From Chitinophagales bacterium (GTDB taxonomy: Bacteria; Bacteroidota; Bacteroidia; Chitinophagales; JADIYW01): 64,000 nucleotides of DNA. Position numbers and translations under genes: made by a program. Numbering within the stretch: position 1 is the stretch's first letter; every line of letters starts with the position of its first letter. This document shows, in pieces, positions 43,079-52,853 of the stretch. The DNA lies in the NCBI GenBank assembly GCA_023957245.1, contig JAMLHJ010000013.1, positions 1-64,000 on the forward strand, written 5' to 3'. The notes beneath the pieces were generated by a model that did no database searches, had not been told where the DNA came from, and saw nothing but the letters and a program-made list of their open reading frames with translations.

Positions 43079-44371
43079 TCAAGGGCTGCATTGGCAAGAA
43101 AATTTTCTAGGGATATAGCATGCTCCCAATTCTTCATTTGATGAATTGATATTGAAATTGTCTAAATTCCACACAGCTCCAGAAGAAATTTGTCCAAAAT
43201 AAATATCATAGCCTGAACTTGCTGCTCTTGTACTTGAAAAAAATAAATAATCAGAACCAACTGGATATGCATCTGAATTGTTAGAAGATAAATCATTGAT
43301 ACTGAGACTTGTGCTATTTCCTAAAAAGTCAGCTAGATGAATTTGATCGTGGTGAATAGAAGGAGAAAGCCACCTAGAATATAGAAAAGAAGAATTATTT
43401 CGAACGATTGGATAATATTCAGAAACATTTGAAATAGATAATAATGCGGTATTATTACTTCCATCTTTATTGATAATATAAATATCTGAACTTGCTCCTG
43501 CTCCTCTTGCATATACGATTTTCTGTCCATCAGAACTAAAGTATGGCATTGATTCTTCGGGGACTCCACCATTGTTTGTAATGCTAGTGATATTTGAACC
43601 GTCTAGAGCCATTGTTTTTATATCTCCGTTTTGCTTGAAAATAATTTGACTTCCATCAGGAGATATTTTGGGGTCTTCATCTCTTATTCCATTGCCTTGA
43701 GTGAGATTAATAGGTAAGTGATTGGCATTCAAATCCCAAATATAGATATCCCAATCTCGTGGCAGACCTGCATCATCTCCCATAAATACAATGTGTGAGG
43801 CATTGGGAGAAAAATGTGCATTCATTGCATGGTCAATATTCCAATTGGCACTTAAATCTTTTTTTGTGTTAGTTGAAAAATCGTACAAATACAGTTTGGA
43901 ATCCCATGCACCGTATGAACTATAACTATGGTAAATCAATAACCCCATTGTTAAGGGAAAGGGGTTGGACAATATCGAAAATGCATTAGAAACATCTCCT
44001 TCTGTATAGAAATCTGCCCCTATACTATCTTTGAATACTTTTGTATAAAAATAGCAATTCCCAATCGGAACGTTTGCCCCAGGAGACCATTGTAATTGAA
44101 CAGTGTCAGTGCTTCCAGAACTTAAAAACAAATTTTTTCTGATGGGAGAAAAGTCATGCCAAGCATTGTTGCCATCTTGTGCAGAAGCAGTGATATAAAA
44201 AAATCCATTTGTACTTCCAATGTTTTTTATAGTAATAGTAGCAATGACAGATTCAGCCCCTCTTTTGATTTGGGGCTTATCAAAAGTAATATTCATAATG
44301 CTAGCATTGGGAGTAGCATAGACTAGCATCTGCAACAAGTTAAATATTATGATGAATACTGCTTTTTTCAT
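43079..44371 (-). CDS. Secreted TolB-like beta-propeller protein
   Basis: I start at 44371 (MKKAVFIIIFNLLQMLVYA, a clear signal peptide); an upstream in-frame ATG would add 25 residues with no matching signal. The first ~115 mature residues form a CARDB/Ig-like domain (IKRGAESVIATITIKNIGSTNGFFYI). PD40/TolB-type propeller repeats follow, for example AHFSPNASHIVFMGDD, PKISPDGSQIIFKQNGDI and PYFSSDGQKIVYARGAG. No catalytic residues are seen. It probably binds a ligand or protein in the periplasm or outside. The C-terminus FSCQCSP is unusually Cys-rich. Confidence 0.78.
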   Translation of the reverse strand: MKKAVFIIIFNLLQMLVYATPNASIMNITFDKPQIKRGAESVIATITIKNIGSTNGFFYITASAQDGNNAWHDFSPIRKNLFLSSGSTDTVQLQWSPGANVPIGNCYFYTKVFKDSIGADFYTEGDVSNAFSILSNPFPLTMGLLIYHSYSSYGAWDSKLYLYDFSTNTKKDLSANWNIDHAMNAHFSPNASHIVFMGDDAGLPRDWDIYIWDLNANHLPINLTQGNGIRDEDPKISPDGSQIIFKQNGDIKTMALDGSNITSITNNGGVPEESMPYFSSDGQKIVYARGAGASSDIYIINKDGSNNTALLSISNVSEYYPIVRNNSSFLYSRWLSPSIHHDQIHLADFLGNSTSLSINDLSSNNSDAYPVGSDYLFFSSTRAASSGYDIYFGQISSGAVWNLDNFNINSSNEELGACYIPRKFSCQCSP

Positions 44372-44514
44372 GACTATTTCAAGGTTAAAAATTCCCTTTG
44401 TTAAAAAAGATAGAGCGATATTTTTGCCTATAATATTCATGTACAATATAAATGAATAAGGTAAAACTTTGTAGATATTGACAAAGAAAAATATTTATTT
44501 GTATGATAAAATTT

Positions 44515-45258
44515 TTACCTTTTTTCTGTCACACCAATCATGACTCCAAAATTTCCGTCTGTTTGTGTCCATTTTTTCTCAGGCAGATAAGTCCTTGATA
44601 CAAAGCCATCTAGAAATAATGCATTTTGACATCCAAGATTTTGAAAATATTTAGCAAAATCGTAAAAGTTGATATTCTTTTTTGACATTGCAAATACCAC
44701 TTTATTATTGGGTAAAATACCTACTCCATTTCTAATATTTAGATTAGAGGAGCTTTCTTTAAATGCAGGATGAATTTGACCATCAATCACAAGCATTGGT
44801 CCTGATTGGGTGGCGTATTTAATATTCCCGTTGTTTTTGAAATCTTCTGTTTTGACTACAAAAGGAATATTGTCTGTCGTGATATAAAAAATTCCATTGG
44901 GTTTCAAATAAAAGTTCCCATTAGCTGATGCTCTATTTATTTGTTTCAGAATTTTACCATTTTCAATATAAAGACCCAAAGGAGTATTGTCTTGCATATA
45001 CATTCCTGCATTCATTGCAAAGGTCAAAGTCTTATTTTTGCTTTCGATAAATGCTTTCAAATTGGTAATATTTTTTAAAATATTGCCATTGTCATCTTTC
45101 CAATAGAGTTGTAAATCTTGAGTTTTAGGCTCAACAGTATATGATAAAATACTTTCATAACCTGCATTTTTTGAAGCTGTGAAAACAACAACTCCTGCTA
45201 TCAACAGAAGGGAAAGACACAATGCTATTATTGTTTTATTTTGTTTTAATATTGCCAT
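44515..45258 (-). CDS. Phosphodiester glycosidase (NAGPA/YigE-like) family protein
   Basis: The 247-residue protein has an N-terminal membrane or signal segment (IIALCLSLLLIAGVVVF). The NAGPA-type domain follows: LTFAMNAGMYMQDNTPLGLYIENGK, ATQSGPMLVIDGQIHPAF, IRNGVGILPNNKVVFAMSK and NALFLDGFVSRTYLP. Family members hydrolyse sugar phosphodiesters or act on cell-wall glycans. It lies 26 bases downstream of uvrC on the same strand, at the end of the series of genes starting at 52482. Confidence 0.85.
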   Translation of the reverse strand: MAILKQNKTIIALCLSLLLIAGVVVFTASKNAGYESILSYTVEPKTQDLQLYWKDDNGNILKNITNLKAFIESKNKTLTFAMNAGMYMQDNTPLGLYIENGKILKQINRASANGNFYLKPNGIFYITTDNIPFVVKTEDFKNNGNIKYATQSGPMLVIDGQIHPAFKESSSNLNIRNGVGILPNNKVVFAMSKKNINFYDFAKYFQNLGCQNALFLDGFVSRTYLPEKKWTQTDGNFGVMIGVTEKR

Positions 45259-45284
45259 TAATCGGGAGATAGAGATTGGTAAAT

Positions 45285-47093
45285 TTATTGCGTTTCCTTG
45301 GAAAAGTAATCCAATAAAAGTTTTGCTTTTGATTTGCCTATCAATTTTTCAAGGTCAGAGGATTCTGTTTCTCTAATTTTTTTAATTGAGCCTAATTTTT
45401 TTAAAAGCAATTCTGCTGTTTTAGGACCTATACCTGGAATGTCTGTCAAACTGGTTTTGATGGTTCCACGTGAACGTTGGTCTCTATGAAAAGTGATTGC
45501 AAAGCGATGCACTTCGTCTCTGATATGCTGAATAACTTTTAACGTTTCAGATTTTTTACTCAGATGTAGTGGATAGCTATCTCCAGGAAAATATAGTTCT
45601 TCTAATTTTTCTGCAATAGCAATTACATTAACTTTTGATGCTATGCCCAACTCTTCTAAGCTCTCAATAGCTTTACTCAACTGACCTTTGCCTCCATCAA
45701 TAACTATCAACTGAGGTAAATCTCTATTTTCTTCTAAAACTCGTTTATATCTTCTATAAATAATTTCTTTCATAGAGTCGAAGTCATTGGGACCTTCAAC
45801 CGTTTTGATATTGAAATGTCTATATTCAGAGCGGCTAGGCTTAGTGTTTTTAAAAACTGTCATAGCTGCAACAGGGAATGCTCCTTGTATATTGGAATTG
45901 TCAAAGCATTCTATGTGATATGGAAGAACCTTCATGCGGAGATCTTCTTTCATAATCAACAATATCCTTTCTTCATTGGGGATGGAGACATTTTTTTTGA
46001 TCTCATTTTTTTTGATGAACAAAGCATTTTTATGAGCTAAATCCAACAATTTTTTCTTATCTCCTATCTTAGGGATAGCATATAAATAATCTTCCAGACC
46101 ATTGTCTTCATTCAATTCAAATGGAAGGATTAATGGGTCTTTGTTTTCTAGTTGTGGAATTGTGTCAATGATAGCATGTTCCAAAAGATATTCTTTTGAC
46201 TCATCTAATTTTCTTGTTAAGATGACATTTTTGGCTTTAACGACTGTACCGTCATAAACATATAAATAATTGATGTATGCCTTTTTCTCATCGTCATGAT
46301 ACCCAAATACATGAAAATTTCCCAATCCGGGATGTACTATATGATTTCTATCCATATAGTCTTTCAGAAAGAGCATTTTATTTTTCCATTTTTCTGCTTC
46401 TTCAAATTGAAGATTTTGAGCAGCTTCTTCCATCCTTTCCTTCAACACTTGTCTGATAGTGGACAATTTTCCTTTCAGAATAGCACGTATTTCTTCAATA
46501 TTTTTTAAATATTCTTCTTCTGTCTGTCGCCCTTCGCAAGGACCCAAACAGTTGCCGATATGAAACTCTAGGCAAACTCTAAATTTCTTTGCCTGTATGT
46601 TTTTAGGAGAGAGATTGAGATCACAGCTTCTGATAGGATAAATCTGTTTGATGAGATCCATCAGTGCTCGGACATAATGCAAAGAGGTATATGGCCCATA
46701 ATATTCGGAGCCATCTTTGATATATTGACGAGTGAAAAATACTTTTGGAAAATGTTCATTAGTGATTTTGATAAAAGGATAGCTCTTATCATCTTTCAAT
46801 GCAATATTATATTTAGGTTGATACTGTTTAATAAGGGCATTTTCTAATAAAAGCGCATCTCTTTCAGTATTGACAACATTGTGTTGGATATCAGCAATTT
46901 TTTTGACTAATAACCTAGTTTTTGCAGATTGTTGTTGGTCTCTGTTAAAATAACTAGCAACTCTTTTTTTTAGATTTTTTGCTTTCCCGATATACAATAG
47001 TTTCCCTTCTTTATCATAGTATCGATAAACACCAGGCATTTCGGGGAGCGCATTGACTACGTCCGCTATTTTAGGGAGTAGTTTTTCTTCCAT
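45285..47093 (-). CDS. uvrC: UvrABC system protein C
   Basis: The 602-residue nucleotide-excision-repair nuclease has an N-terminal GIY-YIG domain (GVYRYYDKEGKLLYIGKAKNLKKRV, about 20-44), a UVR motif (NLQFEEAEKWKNKM), and the C-terminal RNase H-like domain (CFDNSNIQGAFPVAAMTVF; VIDGGKGQLSKA). A helix-hairpin-helix pair (LTDIPGIGPKTAELLLKKLGS) ends it. It makes both incisions around a lesion with UvrB. It lies five bases after the PBP gene. A half-matching parS-like site (45462-45477) is embedded near the HhH coding region. Confidence 0.95.
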   Translation of the reverse strand: MEEKLLPKIADVVNALPEMPGVYRYYDKEGKLLYIGKAKNLKKRVASYFNRDQQQSAKTRLLVKKIADIQHNVVNTERDALLLENALIKQYQPKYNIALKDDKSYPFIKITNEHFPKVFFTRQYIKDGSEYYGPYTSLHYVRALMDLIKQIYPIRSCDLNLSPKNIQAKKFRVCLEFHIGNCLGPCEGRQTEEEYLKNIEEIRAILKGKLSTIRQVLKERMEEAAQNLQFEEAEKWKNKMLFLKDYMDRNHIVHPGLGNFHVFGYHDDEKKAYINYLYVYDGTVVKAKNVILTRKLDESKEYLLEHAIIDTIPQLENKDPLILPFELNEDNGLEDYLYAIPKIGDKKKLLDLAHKNALFIKKNEIKKNVSIPNEERILLIMKEDLRMKVLPYHIECFDNSNIQGAFPVAAMTVFKNTKPSRSEYRHFNIKTVEGPNDFDSMKEIIYRRYKRVLEENRDLPQLIVIDGGKGQLSKAIESLEELGIASKVNVIAIAEKLEELYFPGDSYPLHLSKKSETLKVIQHIRDEVHRFAITFHRDQRSRGTIKTSLTDIPGIGPKTAELLLKKLGSIKKIRETESSDLEKLIGKSKAKLLLDYFSKETQ

Positions 47094-47098
47094 TTTCT

Positions 47099-49303
47099 TT
47101 AAAATTGACTTTCCAAACTCATTTCTTCAAGGGGAGCAAATCCCTCATAAAAGTTTTCTGAATCATCCTGACACACGTTTTGAATCAATGTAGTATCTGA
47201 AGGGGTAAAAAATTTAGCTTGTTCTATATCTTTAAATTTGGGGTCTTTCACAACTTTTTGGAAAAAATTGCCCCAGATAGGTAATGCCGCAGATGCACCC
47301 TGCCCTAGATAAGTGGTCCTAAATCGTAAGAATTGTTCATCATTTCCGACCCACACTCCTGCTACTAATTTAGGAGTATAGCCCATGAACCATGCATCAA
47401 CGTTTTTATTGGTTGTTCCTGTTTTACCAGCCATTTGCAATTCACCCATATTATAATTTCTCTTCAATCTGTTGCCTGTTCCTCCTGGTTCAATAACACC
47501 TTGCATCAAATTAATCATTTTATAGGCAGTATTACTTCCAAATGCCTCTATTCGTTTAGAAATAAATAATTTGATGACGTTCCCGTTTTTATCTTCAATA
47601 CGAGTCAGCATGATAGGTTCAGAACGAACACCTCCAGATGGGAAGCAACTATAAGCTGTCACCATTTCATATAGAGAAATATCTCCAGCCCCTAAGGCAA
47701 TAGCTGGATAAGCAGGAAGTTTGGTCTGGATACCCATTCTCTCTCCCATTTCCACCATCGCTGCAGCACCTAATTGCTGTACCAAATATGCAGCGCAACC
47801 ATTATCTGAGGTGGCTAAACATTTTTTCAAAGATTTATATCCTCCTGAACCAGACACTGTCCAATCACCAATTGTCACTGTTCCTGCTGGTACAGAAATA
47901 CACGGAGACCATCCATTATCCACTGCAAGCGTATAAAGAACTGGTTTATAGGTAGAACCTACTTGTCTTTTAGTATTGATATTAACGTGGTCAAATTTGA
48001 AATATTTAAAGTTGATTCCTCCTACCCATGCTTTGATATTTCCATTTTCTGGATCCATTGCCATAAATCCTGTTTGTAAGAAAAGCATGTGGTATTTTAT
48101 TGAATCCAAAGGTGTCATCACAGTATCTATCTCGCCTTTCCAAGAAAACACTTTCATCTTGGTTTTGGTATTGAAGATTTTTTCTATTTCGCTTTTTTCA
48201 ACATCTGCATCTACCAATTTTCGATATCTTTCAGAATTGACTTTAGCATGTTGAAGTCTATCTTTCCCTAATCCTTCTTCAAAAACTTTTGTTCCTCTAT
48301 ACTGATCTCTAAATAGTTTTTGATAAGAAGAGAGATGTTCTTTGACAGACTCCTCGGCATATTGTTGTAGCCTTGAATCTATAGTGGTGTAAATTTTCAG
48401 ACCATCTTTATACAGATTATATGTTGAACCATCTTGTTTGGGATTGTTTTTAAAGAAGGCTTTAAGTTCTTGTGCTAATACATCTCTGAAATAAGGAGCC
48501 AATCCTTCCAAATGGTTGATAGGTTTAAAATCTAGAACTATATCTTTTGCGCTGAGTTCTTTGTATTGATTGGGTGTCAAATATTTGTTTTTGACCATCT
48601 GGTTGAGCACCACATTCCTACGAGCTTTAGAATCATTGGGGTTTCCTTTAGGATTATATGCACTAGGAGCTTTGAGCATACCTACCAATACGGCTGACTC
48701 TTCAATTTTTAAATCTTTAGGGTTTTTATTAAAATATACATGAGCAGCACTATGAATACCTACCGCATGATTGACAAAGTCAACGGTATTGAAATACATG
48801 GCGATAATCTCTTCTTTAGTATATCTTTTTTCCAATTGAATAGCGATGACATATTCTTGTGCTTTTTCAATAATACGCTTGAAAATATTTTTTCTCCCTG
48901 TATTATTAAACATGTTTTTTGCCAATTGCTGGGTAATTGTACTTCCTCCTCCTTCTTTCCCTAATAAGAGAACAGCTCTTAGTGTTGCTTTAATATCTAT
49001 TCCAGAATGGTTGAAAAATCTTTCATCTTCAGTAGAGATTAATGCTTGTACAAGATTTTCTGGGAGGTCTTTAAACTCAATATTTGTTCTGTTGTCGATA
49101 AAATATTTTCCTAATAGCACTCCATCGGCAGTATAGATTTCTGATGCTAAATTAGATTTTGGATTTTCCAATTCTTGAATATCAGGCAGACTTCCAAAAA
49201 AGCCACAACCAGTGAGAAGAAAGAAGGTAAAGACAAATAATACGCCCATACCATAAGCCTTCAAGAGAAGGAAAGTTTTATTTTTAAATAGATTGTTCAT
49301 CAA
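47099..49303 (-). CDS. Bifunctional penicillin-binding protein (PBP1A class)
   Basis: The 734-residue class A PBP has one N-terminal membrane helix, then a GT51 glycosyltransferase domain (ALISTEDERFFNHSGIDIKATLRA, GGSTITQQLAKNMF, KRYTKEEIIAMYFNTVDF). The transpeptidase domain has active-site STYKP, SDNG (SxN) and KTGTT. It polymerises and cross-links peptidoglycan in the periplasm. The four-base overlap with the upstream TPR gene and five-base gap to uvrC define an operon. The C-terminus ends in a short acidic tail without a further domain. Confidence 0.94.
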   Translation of the reverse strand: MMNNLFKNKTFLLLKAYGMGVLFVFTFFLLTGCGFFGSLPDIQELENPKSNLASEIYTADGVLLGKYFIDNRTNIEFKDLPENLVQALISTEDERFFNHSGIDIKATLRAVLLLGKEGGGSTITQQLAKNMFNNTGRKNIFKRIIEKAQEYVIAIQLEKRYTKEEIIAMYFNTVDFVNHAVGIHSAAHVYFNKNPKDLKIEESAVLVGMLKAPSAYNPKGNPNDSKARRNVVLNQMVKNKYLTPNQYKELSAKDIVLDFKPINHLEGLAPYFRDVLAQELKAFFKNNPKQDGSTYNLYKDGLKIYTTIDSRLQQYAEESVKEHLSSYQKLFRDQYRGTKVFEEGLGKDRLQHAKVNSERYRKLVDADVEKSEIEKIFNTKTKMKVFSWKGEIDTVMTPLDSIKYHMLFLQTGFMAMDPENGNIKAWVGGINFKYFKFDHVNINTKRQVGSTYKPVLYTLAVDNGWSPCISVPAGTVTIGDWTVSGSGGYKSLKKCLATSDNGCAAYLVQQLGAAAMVEMGERMGIQTKLPAYPAIALGAGDISLYEMVTAYSCFPSGGVRSEPIMLTRIEDKNGNVIKLFISKRIEAFGSNTAYKMINLMQGVIEPGGTGNRLKRNYNMGELQMAGKTGTTNKNVDAWFMGYTPKLVAGVWVGNDEQFLRFRTTYLGQGASAALPIWGNFFQKVVKDPKFKDIEQAKFFTPSDTTLIQNVCQDDSENFYEGFAPLEEMSLESQF

Positions 49304-52300
49304 TAATTTTCTTGATAAAATAGTTTATACTCGTCCAATTTTTTCTCGGTAAATAATTCCTTGAAATTATCTTGCGAAATTAGTAGTATTTCTGCGTTAA
49401 TGAGGGCTTCTCTGATAGTTAAATTTTTTGAATTCTTGAGAATGCCCACTCCTTTACGAGCATCTTCAATATTGCTAAATCTTTTTACTAATAAAAGAGC
49501 AGTTTTGGCATCTAAATATGAGTTGCTTCCACGTATGCGTTGATTAGGAAAATCTTTTTCCAATTCTTCATTTATAGCTTCGACTAATTGGGTATTGTTT
49601 TGTTTCCTATCGTCTAATATGATGAGAACAAAGTGAAACCCATCTGCAAATTTGAATAATCCTTTTTGAGTTGGCTCAGTTGTCGTATTTTCTTTACCTG
49701 CCAATTCTTTATGATGTTCCAGCAATGTTTTGAGATATAAAGTAGCTTGTTCCGCTTCTGTTGTTTTGGGATAGGTAGTAATAATATTTTGTAAGGCAGA
49801 TTTATACTCTTCCCACTGCCCTAATTTACCTAATGAAATGGCTGCTAAAAATTCAACCTTTCTAATGAGATTTTTTTCAGTAGCATATTTTTCAAAGAAG
49901 AATAGTTTTTTCTCCAAGAGGGCAGCATATTGACCTTCTAAATACAATTGATATAAATCATTATAATAATCTTCTGCTTGTGAAATATTTTTTTCTTCTT
50001 TTCTGACATATTTTATCTCTCTGTTCTTCAATACTTTCTGGCTGAGTTCATGCTCTGGGTAATTTTGAAGTAAGCTATCTGTCGTTTTTTGAGCCATCTC
50101 CATCAAATTCATTTCTGAATAAATTAAGATTTTAGTGTAATAGGCTTCTGGAACGAGAGTGTTTTTGGGATATCTACTAATAAGACTATCGAGGTATAAG
50201 ATAGCCGCAGGATAGTTTTTGAGTTCGTGAAAGAATAATTTTCCTCTGACAAGATAAGATTTGGCAATAATCTCATTGGACTGTTCCAATTCTTCTTTTG
50301 TAGAAGGGATTTTTAAAGGAGCATTGGGTGTCGTTTGAGTAATAGTATCTAAGGCTTTTTGTTTCATTTCGTCAGTGAATCCAACGTAACTAAGCATGAT
50401 AGCTTCTCCTCTACGCCAATTATTGACATAAGGTCGTTCTCCCCAAACTTGTTTGAACTCATTGAAACCTTTGGAGCGCATATCAACATTGTAAAAATAC
50501 CATTGGCCTTTGGTGGTAAATTGATCTTGAGATAAATTAAAATTAGAAGAGCTTCCTATCCCTTCTGATGAGAAGGCTGCATTGTCTGCATTTTTTGCTG
50601 CTTCTTTTCTTTTTAGTTTTTTCTCGGTTTTGTTCTGTGCTTTTACAAATATGGCAAGGTCTTCTTTAGACAATGTAGATAGATAAATCAATGAATCTTG
50701 TTGATAAGCCAAACCTTGCTGTTCCACGATATCTTTAAGTGTTTTAACAGTTGAGCTAAGCTCCTTTTTCAAAACAGAGTCTTTCTGAATTTTGATTTGG
50801 GCACTATCATAAAACACATAAGCATCTTTGAACAGATATCGTTCGTAGGCAATATCTCCCAATTTTGCCAATGCTTTCCCTTTTTGGTCAGGTGAGCTAA
50901 AATTGTATGTCAATGCCTTTTTCAGTTGTTCGTTTGCTTTAGCCGTATCTGTTTGTAATAAAGATATTCCTGCAAGCGTATATAAAGCTTTGTCTCCAAC
51001 GATTTTGCTTTTTGAATATTTATTTAGCCCTTTGATGATTTCCAAGGAATCTTGATTTCCTACTAATTGTTGACGAGTAAAATCATTCATTTTTTCTAAA
51101 GCATTGTAGCTAATGACTTCATCTTTCCCTTTTTCGTAGATAGATTTATAGATATCATAAGCTCGTTGTGGATTTTCTTGGGCAGATAATTGAGCTAAAA
51201 GATAATTGTAGTAATTTTTCTCTTTTTTCTTCTTGATATAAGGGATAGCTTCTTCGAGAGCATCGGCTGCAAATTTGATTTGTCCTTTATTATAGAAATA
51301 GTACGATTTGACAATTAGGACATCTTTTCTTTGCTTTTTTCTGAGTTTGGTCAATGTTTTTGAATACTCAACGATACTTTCAGCATCAGAAAAATTTTGT
51401 TGTTTAATGAGTGTCTTGGTCATCCAAACTAATGCATCTGGGCGGCTTTGCAAGTGCTTGATTTTTTCCCAGAGTGTGAGTTTGTCAATATTTTCCTTTT
51501 GTTTTTGTGTCAAAGTATCTTCAACATTTCCAGCTTCTAGTTTTTCTTTGGTATATAATAAAGATTTGACTTTTTTGTCTGCTTGATTAGCAGCAGATTG
51601 ACTTCCTGAGTTTTTACCTCCAACTTCAATAGATACACCTTCGGAAATTTTATCGAGAATATCAGAAGCAGATTTCTTCTTCTTAGTAGAAGAAGGCTTG
51701 GAAGAAGTTGTTTTTGATGGAGTTGATTTTGTTGCAGAAGGAGCAGGAGCTTTATAAGTTCCCTTTGCCTTTTGCTTCAACATTTTCTCCTTTGCCTTTA
51801 TTTTTCTTTTGAGTTCTTTTTCTTTCGCCTTAGCTACAGCCTCCATTTTCTTTTTCTTGTCCTCAGCAGATTTGGCTATCTCGTTGCTTTTCTCTTTTTT
51901 TTGCTTTTCTAATTCTTTTTTCTTGCTATTAGCGATTTTAGTCAGCTCTTTTTGCCTTGCGACTTTGGCTTTCAAAATTGATTTTTGGGAAATAGCCGCT
52001 TTCTTATTGTTAAATTTTCCTCGTAATGCAGTAGAAACATATTGAAAATCAACAAGAGCACTGTCCATATTGCCTTTCAGAAAATAGGCTTTCCCCAATA
52101 AGGTATAACAATCATCTTTCCATCGAGTATAATCATGTCGCTGAAGGGTTACTCCTGTTTTGACAATGATTTTTTGCAAAAGGGCATCATTCCCTGAAAG
52201 AGATGGAGGGACATCATGAAAGTAAAAAGGTAATGTATCTTGATAATTGATGATAGCGTTGCGCTCATGCTCTTTCAGCATTTCGTCATATATCCGTTTA

Positions 52301-52482
52301 GCATTGAAATAATAATTATTTCTAGTATTAACATCTCCCCACGCTTTTTTAAGAATGCTGACATCTTTTTTCTTGCTTGGTTTTTTAGATGACTGTGCTA
52401 GTGTATGATTCCAATTGAAAAAGGAAAAATACATAGCAATAATTATATACCCTATTTTATACCACTTTTGGTGGAACATCAT
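49300..52482 (-). CDS. TPR protein, PorW/SprE-like type IX secretion component
   Basis: The 1,060-residue exported protein starts with a signal segment, then the SprE/PorW-like opening NNYYFNAKRIYDEMLKEH and WKDDCYTLLGKAYFLKGNMDSALVDFQYV. A Lys-rich, probably coiled-coil stretch (about 160-260; AKAKEKELKRKIKAKEKMLK, then Ser/Thr/Pro-rich) follows. Several TPR blocks come next, for example KNYPAAILYLDSLISRYPKNTLVPEAYYTKILIY. PorW/SprE is a periplasmic lipoprotein of the type IX system; here no lipobox Cys is visible, so anchoring may differ. The Lys-rich insert is longer than I expect for the family. The gene leads the operon with the PBP and uvrC. The family call is likely but not certain. 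Confidence 0.7.
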   Translation of the reverse strand: MMFHQKWYKIGYIIIAMYFSFFNWNHTLAQSSKKPSKKKDVSILKKAWGDVNTRNNYYFNAKRIYDEMLKEHERNAIINYQDTLPFYFHDVPPSLSGNDALLQKIIVKTGVTLQRHDYTRWKDDCYTLLGKAYFLKGNMDSALVDFQYVSTALRGKFNNKKAAISQKSILKAKVARQKELTKIANSKKKELEKQKKEKSNEIAKSAEDKKKKMEAVAKAKEKELKRKIKAKEKMLKQKAKGTYKAPAPSATKSTPSKTTSSKPSSTKKKKSASDILDKISEGVSIEVGGKNSGSQSAANQADKKVKSLLYTKEKLEAGNVEDTLTQKQKENIDKLTLWEKIKHLQSRPDALVWMTKTLIKQQNFSDAESIVEYSKTLTKLRKKQRKDVLIVKSYYFYNKGQIKFAADALEEAIPYIKKKKEKNYYNYLLAQLSAQENPQRAYDIYKSIYEKGKDEVISYNALEKMNDFTRQQLVGNQDSLEIIKGLNKYSKSKIVGDKALYTLAGISLLQTDTAKANEQLKKALTYNFSSPDQKGKALAKLGDIAYERYLFKDAYVFYDSAQIKIQKDSVLKKELSSTVKTLKDIVEQQGLAYQQDSLIYLSTLSKEDLAIFVKAQNKTEKKLKRKEAAKNADNAAFSSEGIGSSSNFNLSQDQFTTKGQWYFYNVDMRSKGFNEFKQVWGERPYVNNWRRGEAIMLSYVGFTDEMKQKALDTITQTTPNAPLKIPSTKEELEQSNEIIAKSYLVRGKLFFHELKNYPAAILYLDSLISRYPKNTLVPEAYYTKILIYSEMNLMEMAQKTTDSLLQNYPEHELSQKVLKNREIKYVRKEEKNISQAEDYYNDLYQLYLEGQYAALLEKKLFFFEKYATEKNLIRKVEFLAAISLGKLGQWEEYKSALQNIITTYPKTTEAEQATLYLKTLLEHHKELAGKENTTTEPTQKGLFKFADGFHFVLIILDDRKQNNTQLVEAINEELEKDFPNQRIRGSNSYLDAKTALLLVKRFSNIEDARKGVGILKNSKNLTIREALINAEILLISQDNFKELFTEKKLDEYKLFYQENY

Positions 52483-52630
52483 TCTAAAATTCTCTTAATG
52501 AAACGCAATTTCTCAATTTTATTTCATTTTTTCATTTATCCATCTAATTAACTCTTCAAAACTTAGAGATAATAAAAAGAAATTATATTGAATAGGTGAG
52601 GAATAGTTAATCTGACTTGATAATCTTTAG

Positions 52631-52638
52631 TATTTTTG
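52631..52638 (+). promoter_or_regulatory. Bacteroidetes -7 element TATTTTTG, leaderless context
   Basis: An exact TAnnTTTG that ends five bases before the ATG at 52644. With the start site expected 5-8 bases downstream of the element, the mRNA would begin at or within a base or two of the start codon. Confidence 0.55.
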
Positions 52639-52643
52639 TGCTG

Positions 52644-52853
52644 ATGTCAATTCAAAATAAAAAAAATCAATTTCAAACATGGGTGAGGTATTCTGCTATT
52701 GGTACTGAAATGGCAGCGGCTGTGTTTTTTGGTGGTTTTGGTGGGTACAAAATTGACCAATGGATGCAGAACGAAACACCATGGGCAACAATAGTCTTAT
52801 TATTTGTAGGGTTGTCAGCAGCATTTTATTTAGTTTATAAACAATTGAAGTGA
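52644..52853 (+). CDS. AtpZ/AtpI-like F-ATPase accessory membrane protein
   Basis: I start at 52644 (MSIQNKKNQFQTW); the earlier in-frame TTG overlaps the promoter. The 69-residue protein has two hydrophobic hairpin segments (YSAIGTEMAAAVFFGGFGGYKID and PWATIVLLFVGLSAAFYLVYKQL) with the glycine-rich first helix typical of AtpZ/AtpI. Such proteins help assemble the c-ring or supply Mg or Ca to the F-type ATP synthase. It overlaps the next membrane gene by four bases. The atp structural genes do not follow, so it is separated from its usual neighbourhood. Confidence 0.85.
   Translation: MSIQNKKNQFQTWVRYSAIGTEMAAAVFFGGFGGYKIDQWMQNETPWATIVLLFVGLSAAFYLVYKQLK

Noticed and set aside
50721-50736. 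GTTCCACGATATC in the TPR gene as a parS site
   Set aside because: The central CACGTG is broken, so ParB recognition is not expected.
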